Assembly: GCA_027488495.1 (NCBI GenBank)
Contig: JAIYBO010000122.1
Location: 1 to 20,301 of the forward strand
Length of the DNA: 20,301 nt
From: Bacteroidota bacterium
GTDB lineage: Bacteria > Bacteroidota > Bacteroidia > NS11-12g > UBA955
Direction of reading: 5' to 3'
In this document: positions 8,900 to 15,554 of the stretch, piece after piece
How positions within the stretch are numbered: the stretch's first letter is position 1
Layout: each line of letters begins with the position of its first letter
Program-made: the position numbers and the translations under genes
Notes under the pieces: generated by a model
Databases searched by the model: none
What the model saw: the letters and a program-made list of their open reading frames with translations, nothing else
Told to the model about the DNA's origin: nothing

Positions 8900-9856
8900 T
8901 TACTCAGGTTTTACTGATTTAATCACTACCCGAAGTGGCGCATAGGCAGGCACGCCAATTCTTCCCCGATTGCCATAACCATTGGAAGATGTCACCAAAA
9001 ACTCTCCTTCTTCGCCTTCATTCAAATAGAATGGCAAAATATTTAAGCACTTCACATCGTATATCGCCAAAGCGGATTCAAACGGATCCACACCCACTTT
9101 CTCAGCCTTATACATCCTGCCCTCCATCGATGAATTCACAAGCAAAGTGCCATCGATATTAAACACTTCACAATGAAATGTCGCTGCCTTTGCGGATTTC
9201 AAAGCCGGTGCATTTTCTAACCTGCGCTGCTCAATGTCGTAAAACCCATTTGCCCGCTTGATCCGATATTTGATCATTTTGGTTGAATCCAATAACCAAC
9301 CCCCATCGGCCAGGCCTTTCACCATGTTTTTCGATGCAAAATCGTCGATCATTTTGTTTTCCGCCATGATGCGATTCAAAAACTTCTGATTTCGGTAGGC
9401 ATCGTAATCTTCCGCGCTCAACACTTTATCTACCCGAATGATAAACCTCGCCTCTTTTCCCGCTGCCAATAAACCAATCAAAGGAGATCCCCCAATCTTT
9501 TGTTTCAAACTATCGGTGCTGATTTTTACCTCCACTTCAGTACCCGTGCCCATCATCATTAACGCCTCCAACAATTCATTGTTTGGTTGCAATGGATAGG
9601 GCAATTCCTCCAATGTATCCGACTTAAAACTGTTCTCAAGTGTATCTCCGTCTGGACCAATCAACATGTGATTCAACAACATAAAATGATGCGGGCCATA
9701 TGGTTTCTTCAAGGGTTCACCTTGGGTAAATCGATACACCAAACCCCTTTCGCTGGTTTTAAATCCACCATTGCAACTCAACATCAATACCATGGGAGCC
9801 AGCAAAGCAATCAACCAAATGTTTTTTTTCATACTTCCTTTATTTTGAAATTTCAT
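8900..9856 (-). CDS. Lipoprotein with two diverged FKBP-type peptidyl-prolyl isomerase domains
   Basis: This 318-residue lipoprotein has a basic start, a hydrophobic stretch and the lipobox LMLSC with C28 as the lipidated residue. Two FKBP-like regions are inferred. The first (about 36-145) includes PDGDTLENSF and a P..L....EAL..MG..TEVEV pattern. The second (about 195-316) ends with GYGNRGRIGVPAYAPLRV (293-310), matching the FKBP YG..G...IP..A.L.F ending. Many of the usual aromatic pocket residues are not evident, so it may be a chaperone without isomerase activity. The ATG overlaps the nrnA stop by one base. A second ATG at 9832, just after AAAGGAAG and just before KKNIWLIALL, is an equally good start. 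From memory, flavobacterial gldI (FKBP) also lies next to an nrnA homologue. Confidence 0.62.
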   Translation of the reverse strand: MKFQNKGSMKKNIWLIALLAPMVLMLSCNGGFKTSERGLVYRFTQGEPLKKPYGPHHFMLLNHMLIGPDGDTLENSFKSDTLEELPYPLQPNNELLEALMMMGTGTEVEVKISTDSLKQKIGGSPLIGLLAAGKEARFIIRVDKVLSAEDYDAYRNQKFLNRIMAENKMIDDFASKNMVKGLADGGWLLDSTKMIKYRIKRANGFYDIEQRRLENAPALKSAKAATFHCEVFNIDGTLLVNSSMEGRMYKAEKVGVDPFESALAIYDVKCLNILPFYLNEGEEGEFLVTSSNGYGNRGRIGVPAYAPLRVVIKSVKPE

Positions 9857-10878
9857 TATATCGCCTGCAATTCCAGCTTGTAATCCAATACGGCCTGTCT
9901 AAACTTGGCCACGGTGGCCTCTAAAGTGTCTGTGCTCTGACCACCAGCAGCATTTCGATGCCCGCCTCCTTCAAAGTATTTACCAGCAAACTCGTTGGCT
10001 GGGAAAGTCCCTTTGCTCCTAAAGCTCATCTTTACCCTTTCTGTACGATCAATGATCAACACGCTAAAAACGATGTCTTTCAATCCGAGGCCAAAATTCA
10101 CCAATCCCTCTGTGTCGCCTGTTTGTACATTGAATTTTCGCAATTCATCTCTATCCAAATGAATCAAAGCCGTTCTACATTCTGGTATGATTTCCAATTT
10201 TTTATACAAACTGTACCCGAACAACTTGCTTCGATCCAAAGAAAAAACGTCGTAAATATTGGCATGTATGTCTAAATGATTGGCGCCATGTTCCATCAAA
10301 TCCGCGGCCAATCGCAAAGTAAATGGCTTTGTATTGTTGTGTTGGAAATTTCCGGTATCTGTCATTAAACCCGTGTACAAGCACGTGGCGATATCCGCAT
10401 CAACAAAATCCGCCCCAAAAGCATCTTTAATCCAAAGATAAACCAACTCACAAGTGCTAGAAGCTTGGTGATTCCAGTAGGTAAAATCGGCAAATTCTTC
10501 TGGCTCTAAGTGATGATCCATCATTACTTTAACCCCCTTTGATTCACGTACCAAATCACCCAACTGATTGATTCTTGAAAGTCTATTGAAATCCAAACAA
10601 AAAACCGCATCGGCCAATGCCACTTTTTGCGCAACCAAATCCGGAACTGCCTCAAAATCCAACACATCTGCATTTCCAGGAAGCCAAAACAAATTTTCTG
10701 AATAATCCGTGGGTGTACAAACCACCACATCGCTCACAAAATGTTTCAAAAACGCACACAATCCCAAGGTAGAACCCATGGCGTCGCCATCAGGTTTATG
10801 GTGTGTAGTAATCACAACAGAGGTGAGTTTTCTGTCTTTGATTTTCTGTACGAGCGCGGAAGTATTGTTGATTAACAT
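9856..10878 (-). CDS. nrnA: DHH-family phosphoesterase, NrnA-like (nanoRNase / pAp phosphatase)
   Basis: This 340-residue cytoplasmic enzyme is predicted to degrade very short RNAs and 3'-phosphoadenosine 5'-phosphate. The metal site is visible: H26, D30 and D32 in THHKPDGDAMGS, D96 in CLDFNR, and the DHH triplet D121-H122-H123. LYTGLMTDTGNF is the conserved central motif. The C-terminal DHHA1 substrate-binding domain has EGGGHRNAAGG. The start at 10878 places the first metal motif at the expected distance. The opposite-strand ATG at 10877 overlaps this start codon but is probably not the M16 start. A TATTTTTG box ends nine bases upstream. The next gene, a lipoprotein, overlaps by one base. 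Confidence 0.92.
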   Translation of the reverse strand: MLINNTSALVQKIKDRKLTSVVITTHHKPDGDAMGSTLGLCAFLKHFVSDVVVCTPTDYSENLFWLPGNADVLDFEAVPDLVAQKVALADAVFCLDFNRLSRINQLGDLVRESKGVKVMMDHHLEPEEFADFTYWNHQASSTCELVYLWIKDAFGADFVDADIATCLYTGLMTDTGNFQHNNTKPFTLRLAADLMEHGANHLDIHANIYDVFSLDRSKLFGYSLYKKLEIIPECRTALIHLDRDELRKFNVQTGDTEGLVNFGLGLKDIVFSVLIIDRTERVKMSFRSKGTFPANEFAGKYFEGGGHRNAAGGQSTDTLEATVAKFRQAVLDYKLELQAI

Positions 10879-10887
10879 GGAATACTA

Positions 10888-10895
10888 CAAAAATA
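10888..10895 (-). promoter_or_regulatory. -7 box of nrnA
   Basis: The minus strand reads TATTTTTG, ending nine bases before the nrnA ATG at 10878. It forms the left arm of an inverted repeat with the box of the M16 gene. No -33 element is found. Confidence 0.5.
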
Positions 10896-10909
10896 CGCCA
10901 AACAGAAGG

Positions 10910-10917
10910 TATTTTTG
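10910..10917 (+). promoter_or_regulatory. -7 box of the M16 peptidase gene
   Basis: The plus strand reads TATTTTTG. It ends one base before the ATG at 10919 and seven bases before the ATG at 10925. If it is used, the mRNA would begin near 10921-10925 and the second ATG would be the start. No -33 element is found. Confidence 0.45.
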
Positions 10918-10918
10918 T

Positions 10919-12241
10919 ATGACAATGGGTTCTGAACAATACCAACTTATCACCTTGCCAAATGGATTGCGCATCGTTCATCAGCGCGTTAAAGGTACGC
11001 AGTTGGTACATGCCGGTTTCTCCATTCAAGCGGGAAGCAAAAACGATGGCGCGCATCCTGGTCTCGCACATTGCCTTGAACACATGTTATTCAAAGGTAC
11101 TACGCGCCGAAAAACCATTCACGTGCTCAACCACTTGGAAGTGGTCGGCGGTGAGCTCAACGCATACACCACCAAAGAAATCACCACCATTTACGGCACC
11201 ACTCAATCTAAACACCTCACCCGTCTTACCGATATCCTTTGCGATGTCGTTTTTCGGTCTACATTCCCCGAAGGTGAACTAGAAAAAGAAAAGAAAGTCA
11301 TCATCGATGAAATCAACATGTACCTCGACACCCCAGAGGAGAACATTTTTGATGAATTTCAAGAGCGAATTTTTGCCGGACATCCATTGGCCCACAACAT
11401 ACTTGGCACAGAGGAATCTGTGAACGAAATCAGTCAATTGGCACTGAAGAACTTTGTTTCAACCCATTACCAATTCCATAACATGGTGTTTTCGGTGGTT
11501 GGTAATGTTTCTATTGAGCGTGTACTGAGTGCATTGAATCGTTTCTTACCTGATGCCGGCGAATTGTCTTCAAGCCCCACCGTGCCCCAGGGACAAATAC
11601 ACACATCCAATGGGGCCCAATCAGTTCAAACTGTATTGCATAAAGCCGAAGGCGCTGCAACGACTTTCACATCTCCATCGCCATTCATCGAAACCAAAAA
11701 AACGGATTTCAACCAGGCCTATGCCATCATCGGAAGCTTGGCTTATGAAATGGATCATGAAAAAAGATGGACCCTTCTTTTGATGAACAATTTTTTTGGG
11801 GGGCCGGTACTCAACAGCAGACTCAATCTCGCCATCCGTGAAAAATACGGATATACCTACAACGTAGAAAGTGGTTATAGTGCATTCGCAGAAACCGGGT
11901 TGTTTCATTGTTTTGTGGGCAGCGAACCCAAATACATCCAAAAATCAGTGGATCTCATTTTCAAAGAAATCAAAAAATTGAGAACCCAATCTTTGGGCAG
12001 TTTGCAACTGTCAAGGGCCAAAAATCAGTATGCCGGTCAACTCATATTATCGAATGAAAATCGCAGCGGATTGATGATGCATTTGGGACAGAGTGTATTG
12101 AGAAAAGGCAAAGCAAATAGCATTGAACATGCCATCGATTGCATCAATCAAGTGACTGTTCAAAACATCATGGATGTTGCCAATGAATTGCTCAATGAAA
12201 ATCAATTCAGCCAACTGCGGTATGTGCCGGAAAATGAGTGA
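10919..12241 (+). CDS. M16 family zinc metallopeptidase
   Basis: This 440-residue peptidase is related to mitochondrial processing peptidase and the PqqL/YmxG group. The inverted zinc motif is H51-C-L-E54-H55 (LAHCLEHMLFKGT), with the third ligand E131 in KVIIDEI. NAYTTKE (81-87) is also conserved. The C-terminal half carries the partner-domain features FFGGPVLNSRLNLAIREKYGYTYNVES. There is no signal peptide, so it is predicted to be cytoplasmic. The frame is open back to 10709 and other ATGs occur at 10877 and 10925. Family members begin close to YQLITLPNGLRI, so 10919 or 10925 is most likely. A TATTTTTG box at 10910-10917 would make 10925 nearly leaderless. It diverges from nrnA. Confidence 0.92.
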   Translation: MTMGSEQYQLITLPNGLRIVHQRVKGTQLVHAGFSIQAGSKNDGAHPGLAHCLEHMLFKGTTRRKTIHVLNHLEVVGGELNAYTTKEITTIYGTTQSKHLTRLTDILCDVVFRSTFPEGELEKEKKVIIDEINMYLDTPEENIFDEFQERIFAGHPLAHNILGTEESVNEISQLALKNFVSTHYQFHNMVFSVVGNVSIERVLSALNRFLPDAGELSSSPTVPQGQIHTSNGAQSVQTVLHKAEGAATTFTSPSPFIETKKTDFNQAYAIIGSLAYEMDHEKRWTLLLMNNFFGGPVLNSRLNLAIREKYGYTYNVESGYSAFAETGLFHCFVGSEPKYIQKSVDLIFKEIKKLRTQSLGSLQLSRAKNQYAGQLILSNENRSGLMMHLGQSVLRKGKANSIEHAIDCINQVTVQNIMDVANELLNENQFSQLRYVPENE

Positions 12242-12301
12242 GTAATTGCCGCATTTCCAATCCTTGATCACCGAAGACCTTTTCCAATTTAAATAGTCTG
12301 T

Positions 12302-12967
12302 TTATTGTTCAGCACGCCACATTTTATACCCTTTCCATGCCAAGGGAATGTATATGAAATACAGAATGGCCGTGATCCAGTTGTCATTGGCAATGTACAA
12401 AGGGATATAAACAACATCTACAAGTATCCAAACCCACCAATTTTGAATCCATCGTTTGGCTTGCATGTATAAGGCCGAAAGACTCAACATCAGCAAAGCG
12501 GCATCTACATAAACGTACTTCGGTACAGAGGGTATTTGCGAGCCAAGTAAAAATTGAAAGGAGCCCGCTTGAACAAACATCACCCAGGGATAATAGCAAA
12601 CACCACCTACAAGCAATACGCGCCAAAATGATCGGATATTTGCCCATGAAGGTTTGGAATCGGTACTTGAATCACCGCACTGTTTTCGCCATTTGTACCA
12701 ACCAAACGATTGAAAGCCAAGAAAAACAACGTTTAAAAAGGCATCCGAATACAATCCGCCACCAAAAAAAACAAACACATACATGATAGATCCCATCATC
12801 GCTATGGGCCAGTTATATATGCTATTTTTTGCAGCCAAAATCACACACCACAACGACAAAATTGCGGCTATCAACTCAAACCAATGATCCCTGAAAAACA
12901 AGGCAAAAATGTCAATTCCCTTGCCCATGGTTTCAGATATTGTTAGTTGTAGCGCGATTTCACTCAT
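12302..12967 (-). CDS. pnuC: PnuC-family vitamin/nucleoside transporter
   Basis: This is an inner-membrane facilitator of the PnuC (SWEET-like) family, which takes up nicotinamide riboside, or thiamine in the PnuT branch. With the start at 12967 it has 221 residues and about seven hydrophobic helices. Family sequence includes SIYNWPIAMMGSIMYVFVFF, the FGWYKWR motif after helix 3, and QNWWVWILVDVVYIPLY near the end. The frame continues to an ATG at 13012, but the added 15 residues are not family-like, and a TACTTTTG box (12988-12981) would lie inside them. No NadR kinase or thiamine gene is adjacent and no riboswitch is seen, so the substrate is open. It converges on the M16 gene with 60 bases between. 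Confidence 0.88.
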   Translation of the reverse strand: MSEIALQLTISETMGKGIDIFALFFRDHWFELIAAILSLWCVILAAKNSIYNWPIAMMGSIMYVFVFFGGGLYSDAFLNVVFLGFQSFGWYKWRKQCGDSSTDSKPSWANIRSFWRVLLVGGVCYYPWVMFVQAGSFQFLLGSQIPSVPKYVYVDAALLMLSLSALYMQAKRWIQNWWVWILVDVVYIPLYIANDNWITAILYFIYIPLAWKGYKMWRAEQ

Positions 12968-12980
12968 AACGATTGAGCAA

Positions 12981-12988
12981 CAAAAGTA
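12981..12988 (-). promoter_or_regulatory. -7 box of pnuC
   Basis: The minus strand reads TACTTTTG, ending 13 bases before the ATG at 12967. This supports the shorter pnuC reading. No -33 TTTG is seen at normal spacing. Confidence 0.5.
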
Positions 12989-13013
12989 CGGCGAGAATTC
13001 AGCGAATTTCACG

Positions 13014-13045
13014 TTTGAAAAGCAAACCCCTTTCGCCTAACTTTG
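13014..13045 (+). promoter_or_regulatory. Bacteroidota-type promoter of sodA
   Basis: The -33 element TTTG (13014-13017) and -7 element TAACTTTG (13038-13045) are separated by 20 bases, matching the phylum consensus TTTG / TAnnTTTG. Transcription would start near 13049-13052, giving an untranslated leader of roughly 25 bases. Confidence 0.8.
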
Positions 13046-13073
13046 TTTAAATAATCAAACTAAAAATACATTT

Positions 13074-13679
13074 ATGTTCGAATTACCCGCATTACCCTAC
13101 GCCCACAACGCTTTGGAACCGCACATCGATGCGCGCACCATGGAAATCCACCATGGCAAACACCACCAAGCCTATGTAAATAACCTCAATAACGCTGTTA
13201 AAGGAAACGCAGCCGAAGGCATTGAACTCTCTGAACTCGTTCACAACATCTCCAAGTACAGCCCAGCCATTCGCAATAACGGTGGCGGACATTGGAACCA
13301 CAGTTTCTTTTGGGGTATTATGGGACCCAACGCAGGAGGTCAGCCCACAGGTGCTTTGATGGATGCAATTGTAGCTAGTTTCGGTTCATTCGATGCGATG
13401 AAAGAACAATTCAATAGCGCTGCAACCACCCGTTTTGGTAGTGGTTGGGCTTGGTTGATTGTACATGACCACAAATTGGCTATCACATCTACGCCAAATC
13501 AAGACAATCCATTGATGGATGTTGCCGAGGTAAAAGGTACACCCATTTTGGGATTGGATGTTTGGGAACATGCTTATTATTTGCATTACCAAAACCGCCG
13601 CCCCGATTACATTGGTGCATTTTGGAACGTTGTTAATTGGTCTGCTGTAAACGCTCACTTCGAAGCCGCAACCAAATAA
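13074..13679 (+). CDS. sodA: Superoxide dismutase, Fe/Mn family with Mn-type signature
   Basis: This cytoplasmic enzyme converts superoxide to peroxide and oxygen. The 201-residue length is normal and there is no signal peptide. Metal ligands are H26 (MEIHHGKHH), H76 (HWNHSFFW), D162 and H166 (DVWEHAYY). The outer-sphere glutamine lies in STPNQDNPL (Q143), as in Mn enzymes, and position 72 of NNGGGHWNH is Gly rather than the Gln of Fe enzymes. Mn-type or cambialistic use is therefore inferred. A complete -33/-7 promoter lies upstream (13014-13045) with an untranslated leader of roughly 25 bases. A strong hairpin terminator follows at 13733-13752. The gene is probably transcribed alone and diverges from pnuC. 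Confidence 0.96.
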   Translation: MFELPALPYAHNALEPHIDARTMEIHHGKHHQAYVNNLNNAVKGNAAEGIELSELVHNISKYSPAIRNNGGGHWNHSFFWGIMGPNAGGQPTGALMDAIVASFGSFDAMKEQFNSAATTRFGSGWAWLIVHDHKLAITSTPNQDNPLMDVAEVKGTPILGLDVWEHAYYLHYQNRRPDYIGAFWNVVNWSAVNAHFEAATK

Positions 13680-13732
13680 TTGCATTTTATACAGGTTGTT
13701 GTTTCATCGCAGACAATAACCCCAAACAAAAA

Positions 13733-13752
13733 CCCCGGGCAAATGCCCGGGG
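13733..13752. terminator. Bidirectional intrinsic terminator between sodA and rplY
   Basis: A perfect 8-bp GC-only stem, CCCCGGGC / GCCCGGGG, has a four-base AAAT loop. It is flanked by AAAAA on the left (13728-13732) and TTTTTT on the right (13753-13758). It therefore works as a hairpin plus U-tract on both strands and fits the convergent sodA and rplY genes exactly. Confidence 0.95.
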
Positions 13753-13777
13753 TTTTTTGTTATAATCAACTGTGATA

Positions 13778-14359
13778 TTACTTCTTTGAAGCTTCGGCAG
13801 CCGCTTGCATCAATGCACGGGTTGTCTTCACTGAAAGAATTGCGTTTGCAGGTGAATCCAACAATTCAAAACCTGAAACTTCAACATGACCTACTTTGGC
13901 TGACTGACCGATTTCCAATGTATCGATGCTTACGTCGATAAAATCAGGCAAATCTTGAATCAAACCACGAACACGCAAACGGTTCAATTTTTTAACCAAT
14001 TTACCACCCGCACGCACACCTGGTGAATTACCAACCACACGAACTGGGATTTCCATAACTACTGGCTTGCTAGCATCTACAGCAACAAAATCACAGTGAA
14101 TGATCATATCAGATACTGGATGGTATTGAATGTCTTGCAAAATGGCATCATAGTTTTTGCCATCCAACTCAATCTTCACTTTGTATACGTTCGGTGTGTA
14201 TACCAAATTTTTGAAATCTGCTTGGTAAACGGCAAAATTCAAGTTGCCATCAGCCAAACCATACATGTTACAAGGAACTTTGCCTTCGGCACGCAATACC
14301 TTGGCGGTACGTGTACCTACCTCTGTGCGCATCTCGCCTTTAAGAAAAATGGTTTTCAT
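13778..14359 (-). CDS. rplY: 50S ribosomal protein L25 (CTC form)
   Basis: This 193-residue protein of the large ribosomal subunit binds 5S rRNA. It is the long CTC form: an N-terminal L25 barrel (about 1-90, with RTEVGTRTAKVLRAEGKVPCNMYG at the start split over residues 11-34) and a C-terminal beta domain (about 95-185, with VRVVGNSPGVRAGGKLVKK). It lies 25 bases downstream of prs on the same strand. A prs-rplY order is, from memory, common in many bacteria. Transcription would end at the shared hairpin between it and sodA. Confidence 0.95.
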   Translation of the reverse strand: MKTIFLKGEMRTEVGTRTAKVLRAEGKVPCNMYGLADGNLNFAVYQADFKNLVYTPNVYKVKIELDGKNYDAILQDIQYHPVSDMIIHCDFVAVDASKPVVMEIPVRVVGNSPGVRAGGKLVKKLNRLRVRGLIQDLPDFIDVSIDTLEIGQSAKVGHVEVSGFELLDSPANAILSVKTTRALMQAAAEASKK

Positions 14360-14384
14360 CTTATTATTCTATTCTATTAATTGC

Positions 14385-15359
14385 TTATTTTAATTCAATT
14401 TTGGTTTGATGTGCAAACACCTGTTTGAACAATGAACTAATGCTGCCATGTTCATGCACGTTGCGAATTGCACGAGCAAACAAAGGCGCCACAGAAACCA
14501 CTTTGATCTTGTCTGAATGATGCTTCAAAGGAATTGTATCCGTTACCACCAACTCGGTTAAGACCGAATTTTCTATGTTCTCATATGCCTTACCGCTCAA
14601 TACTGGGTGACAGCAAAGAGCACGCACCGATTTTGCCCCTTTATCCATCAACATCGCCGATGACTTACACAAAGTACCACCAGTATCAATGATGTCGTCA
14701 ATCAACACAACGTCTTTGCCTTCAACATCTCCAATTACAGTCATGTTGGCAATTTCATTGGCCTTCTTTCTCTCCTTGTCACAAATGATCATGCCCAAGT
14801 TCAAAATCTTAGCCACCTCGCGAATTCTGTTCGATGCCCCTACGTCTGGCGCAGCAATCACAATGTTCTCTTGAGGAAGTGTTTTGATATATGGCGCAAA
14901 AATGATCGAACTTTCCAAATGATCCACAGGCACATTGAAGAATCCTTGAATCTGCGGAGCATGCAATTCCATGGTCATCACACGATTGGCACCTGCAGTT
15001 TGCAACAAATCTGCCACCAACTTTGAAGCGATCGACACACGGGGTTTATCTTTTCTATCCTGACGGGCAAATCCGTAATAGGGCATCACCGCTGTGATGT
15101 AATTGGCACTGGCGCGCTTTGCAGCATCAATGGCCATCAACAATTCCATCAAATTGTCTGAATTGGGGTATGTGCTTTGAACAATGAACACATCACATCC
15201 ACGAACACTTTCATTGAAATTGGGCTGAAATTCCCCATCGCTGAACCTCGAAACGGTTAAATCCCCGGGAACTGAACCATAGAAATTACAGATGTCCTGA
15301 GTGAGGGCGGCAGACGCACTGCCAGCAAAAATTTTTACGGGGTGTATAAGTGATGTCAT
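14385..15359 (-). CDS. prs: Ribose-phosphate pyrophosphokinase (PRPP synthetase)
   Basis: This cytoplasmic enzyme makes PRPP from ribose 5-phosphate and ATP, feeding purine, pyrimidine, NAD, His and Trp synthesis. The 324-residue length is normal for class I. Motifs: FSDGEF (39-44), the flexible-loop segment YGFARQDRK (95-103), H133 in MELHAPQIQGFF, and the PRPP loop VVLIDDIIDTGGT (217-229). Upstream on the same strand is tRNA-Gln, only 65 bases away, with a 14-bp palindrome in between. No separate -7 box is seen in that gap, so prs may be transcribed from the tRNA promoter. rplY follows 25 bases downstream. Confidence 0.97.
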   Translation of the reverse strand: MTSLIHPVKIFAGSASAALTQDICNFYGSVPGDLTVSRFSDGEFQPNFNESVRGCDVFIVQSTYPNSDNLMELLMAIDAAKRASANYITAVMPYYGFARQDRKDKPRVSIASKLVADLLQTAGANRVMTMELHAPQIQGFFNVPVDHLESSIIFAPYIKTLPQENIVIAAPDVGASNRIREVAKILNLGMIICDKERKKANEIANMTVIGDVEGKDVVLIDDIIDTGGTLCKSSAMLMDKGAKSVRALCCHPVLSGKAYENIENSVLTELVVTDTIPLKHHSDKIKVVSVAPLFARAIRNVHEHGSISSLFKQVFAHQTKIELK

Positions 15360-15384
15360 AATACGATTTTACTGTCTCTCTGGC

Positions 15385-15398
15385 TGCACCATGGTGCA
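15385..15398. repeat. 14-bp perfect palindrome between tRNA-Gln and prs
   Basis: TGCACCATGGTGCA equals its own reverse complement. It lies in the 65-base gap, 26 bases upstream of the prs ATG. It could be an operator or an RNA hairpin; nothing in the sequence decides. Confidence 0.8.
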
Positions 15399-15424
15399 CC
15401 GGATATCATCAAACCTTCAATTTG

Positions 15425-15496
15425 TTGCCCTACTAGGACTCGAACCTAGACATACGGTACCAAAAACCGCTGTCCTGCCAATTAGACGATAGGGCA
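15425..15496 (-). tRNA. tRNA-Gln (anticodon TTG)
   Basis: A 72-base cloverleaf reads on the minus strand. The acceptor TGCCCTA pairs with TAGGGCA. The D arm contains TAATTGGCAGG. The anticodon stem GCGGT/ACCGT encloses the loop TTTTGGT with anticodon TTG. The T arm contains GGTTCGAGTCC. The 3' CCA is not encoded. A TATATTTG box lies 14 bases upstream. prs follows 65 bases downstream on the same strand. Confidence 0.96.
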
Positions 15497-15510
15497 ATTT
15501 TTTTGGACTG

Positions 15511-15518
15511 CAAATATA
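15511..15518 (-). promoter_or_regulatory. -7 box of tRNA-Gln
   Basis: The minus strand reads TATATTTG (TAnnTTTG), ending 14 bases before the tRNA. No TTTG -33 element is found at the expected spacing, so only the -7 half is supported. Confidence 0.6.
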
Positions 15519-15554
15519 AAACAAATTTTTATCTCTGCCTACCTTTTCAAAAAA

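Larger units (their letters stand above)
10886..10919. repeat. Inverted repeat between nrnA and the M16 gene
   Basis: Perfect 11-bp arms, TACAAAAATAC (10886-10896) and GTATTTTTGTA (10909-10919), flank a 12-base spacer. Each arm contains one outward-facing TATTTTTG box. Confidence 0.85.

Noticed and set aside
8465..8917. A 150-residue plus-strand frame opposite rfbB
   Set aside because: It is antisense to a certain gene, rich in His and Cys in a way expected from reversed codons, and has no motif.
10709..10918. Longer M16 peptidase reading starting inside nrnA
   Set aside because: The extra 70 residues are antisense to nrnA and are not family sequence.
12242..12301. Terminator between the convergent M16 and pnuC genes
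   Set aside because: No GC-rich hairpin followed by a T run was found in the 60-base gap.
12968..13012. Longer pnuC start at 13012
   Set aside because: The extra 15 residues do not look like PnuC, and a TACTTTTG box lies inside them.
12968..13073. Possible thiamine or NAD riboswitch between pnuC and sodA
   Set aside because: The gap is about 100 bases and holds two promoters. No conserved riboswitch core such as CTGAGA is seen.
15301..15492. Small plus-strand open frame crossing tRNA-Gln
   Set aside because: It lies opposite the prs start and runs through the tRNA, so it cannot be a conserved protein gene.
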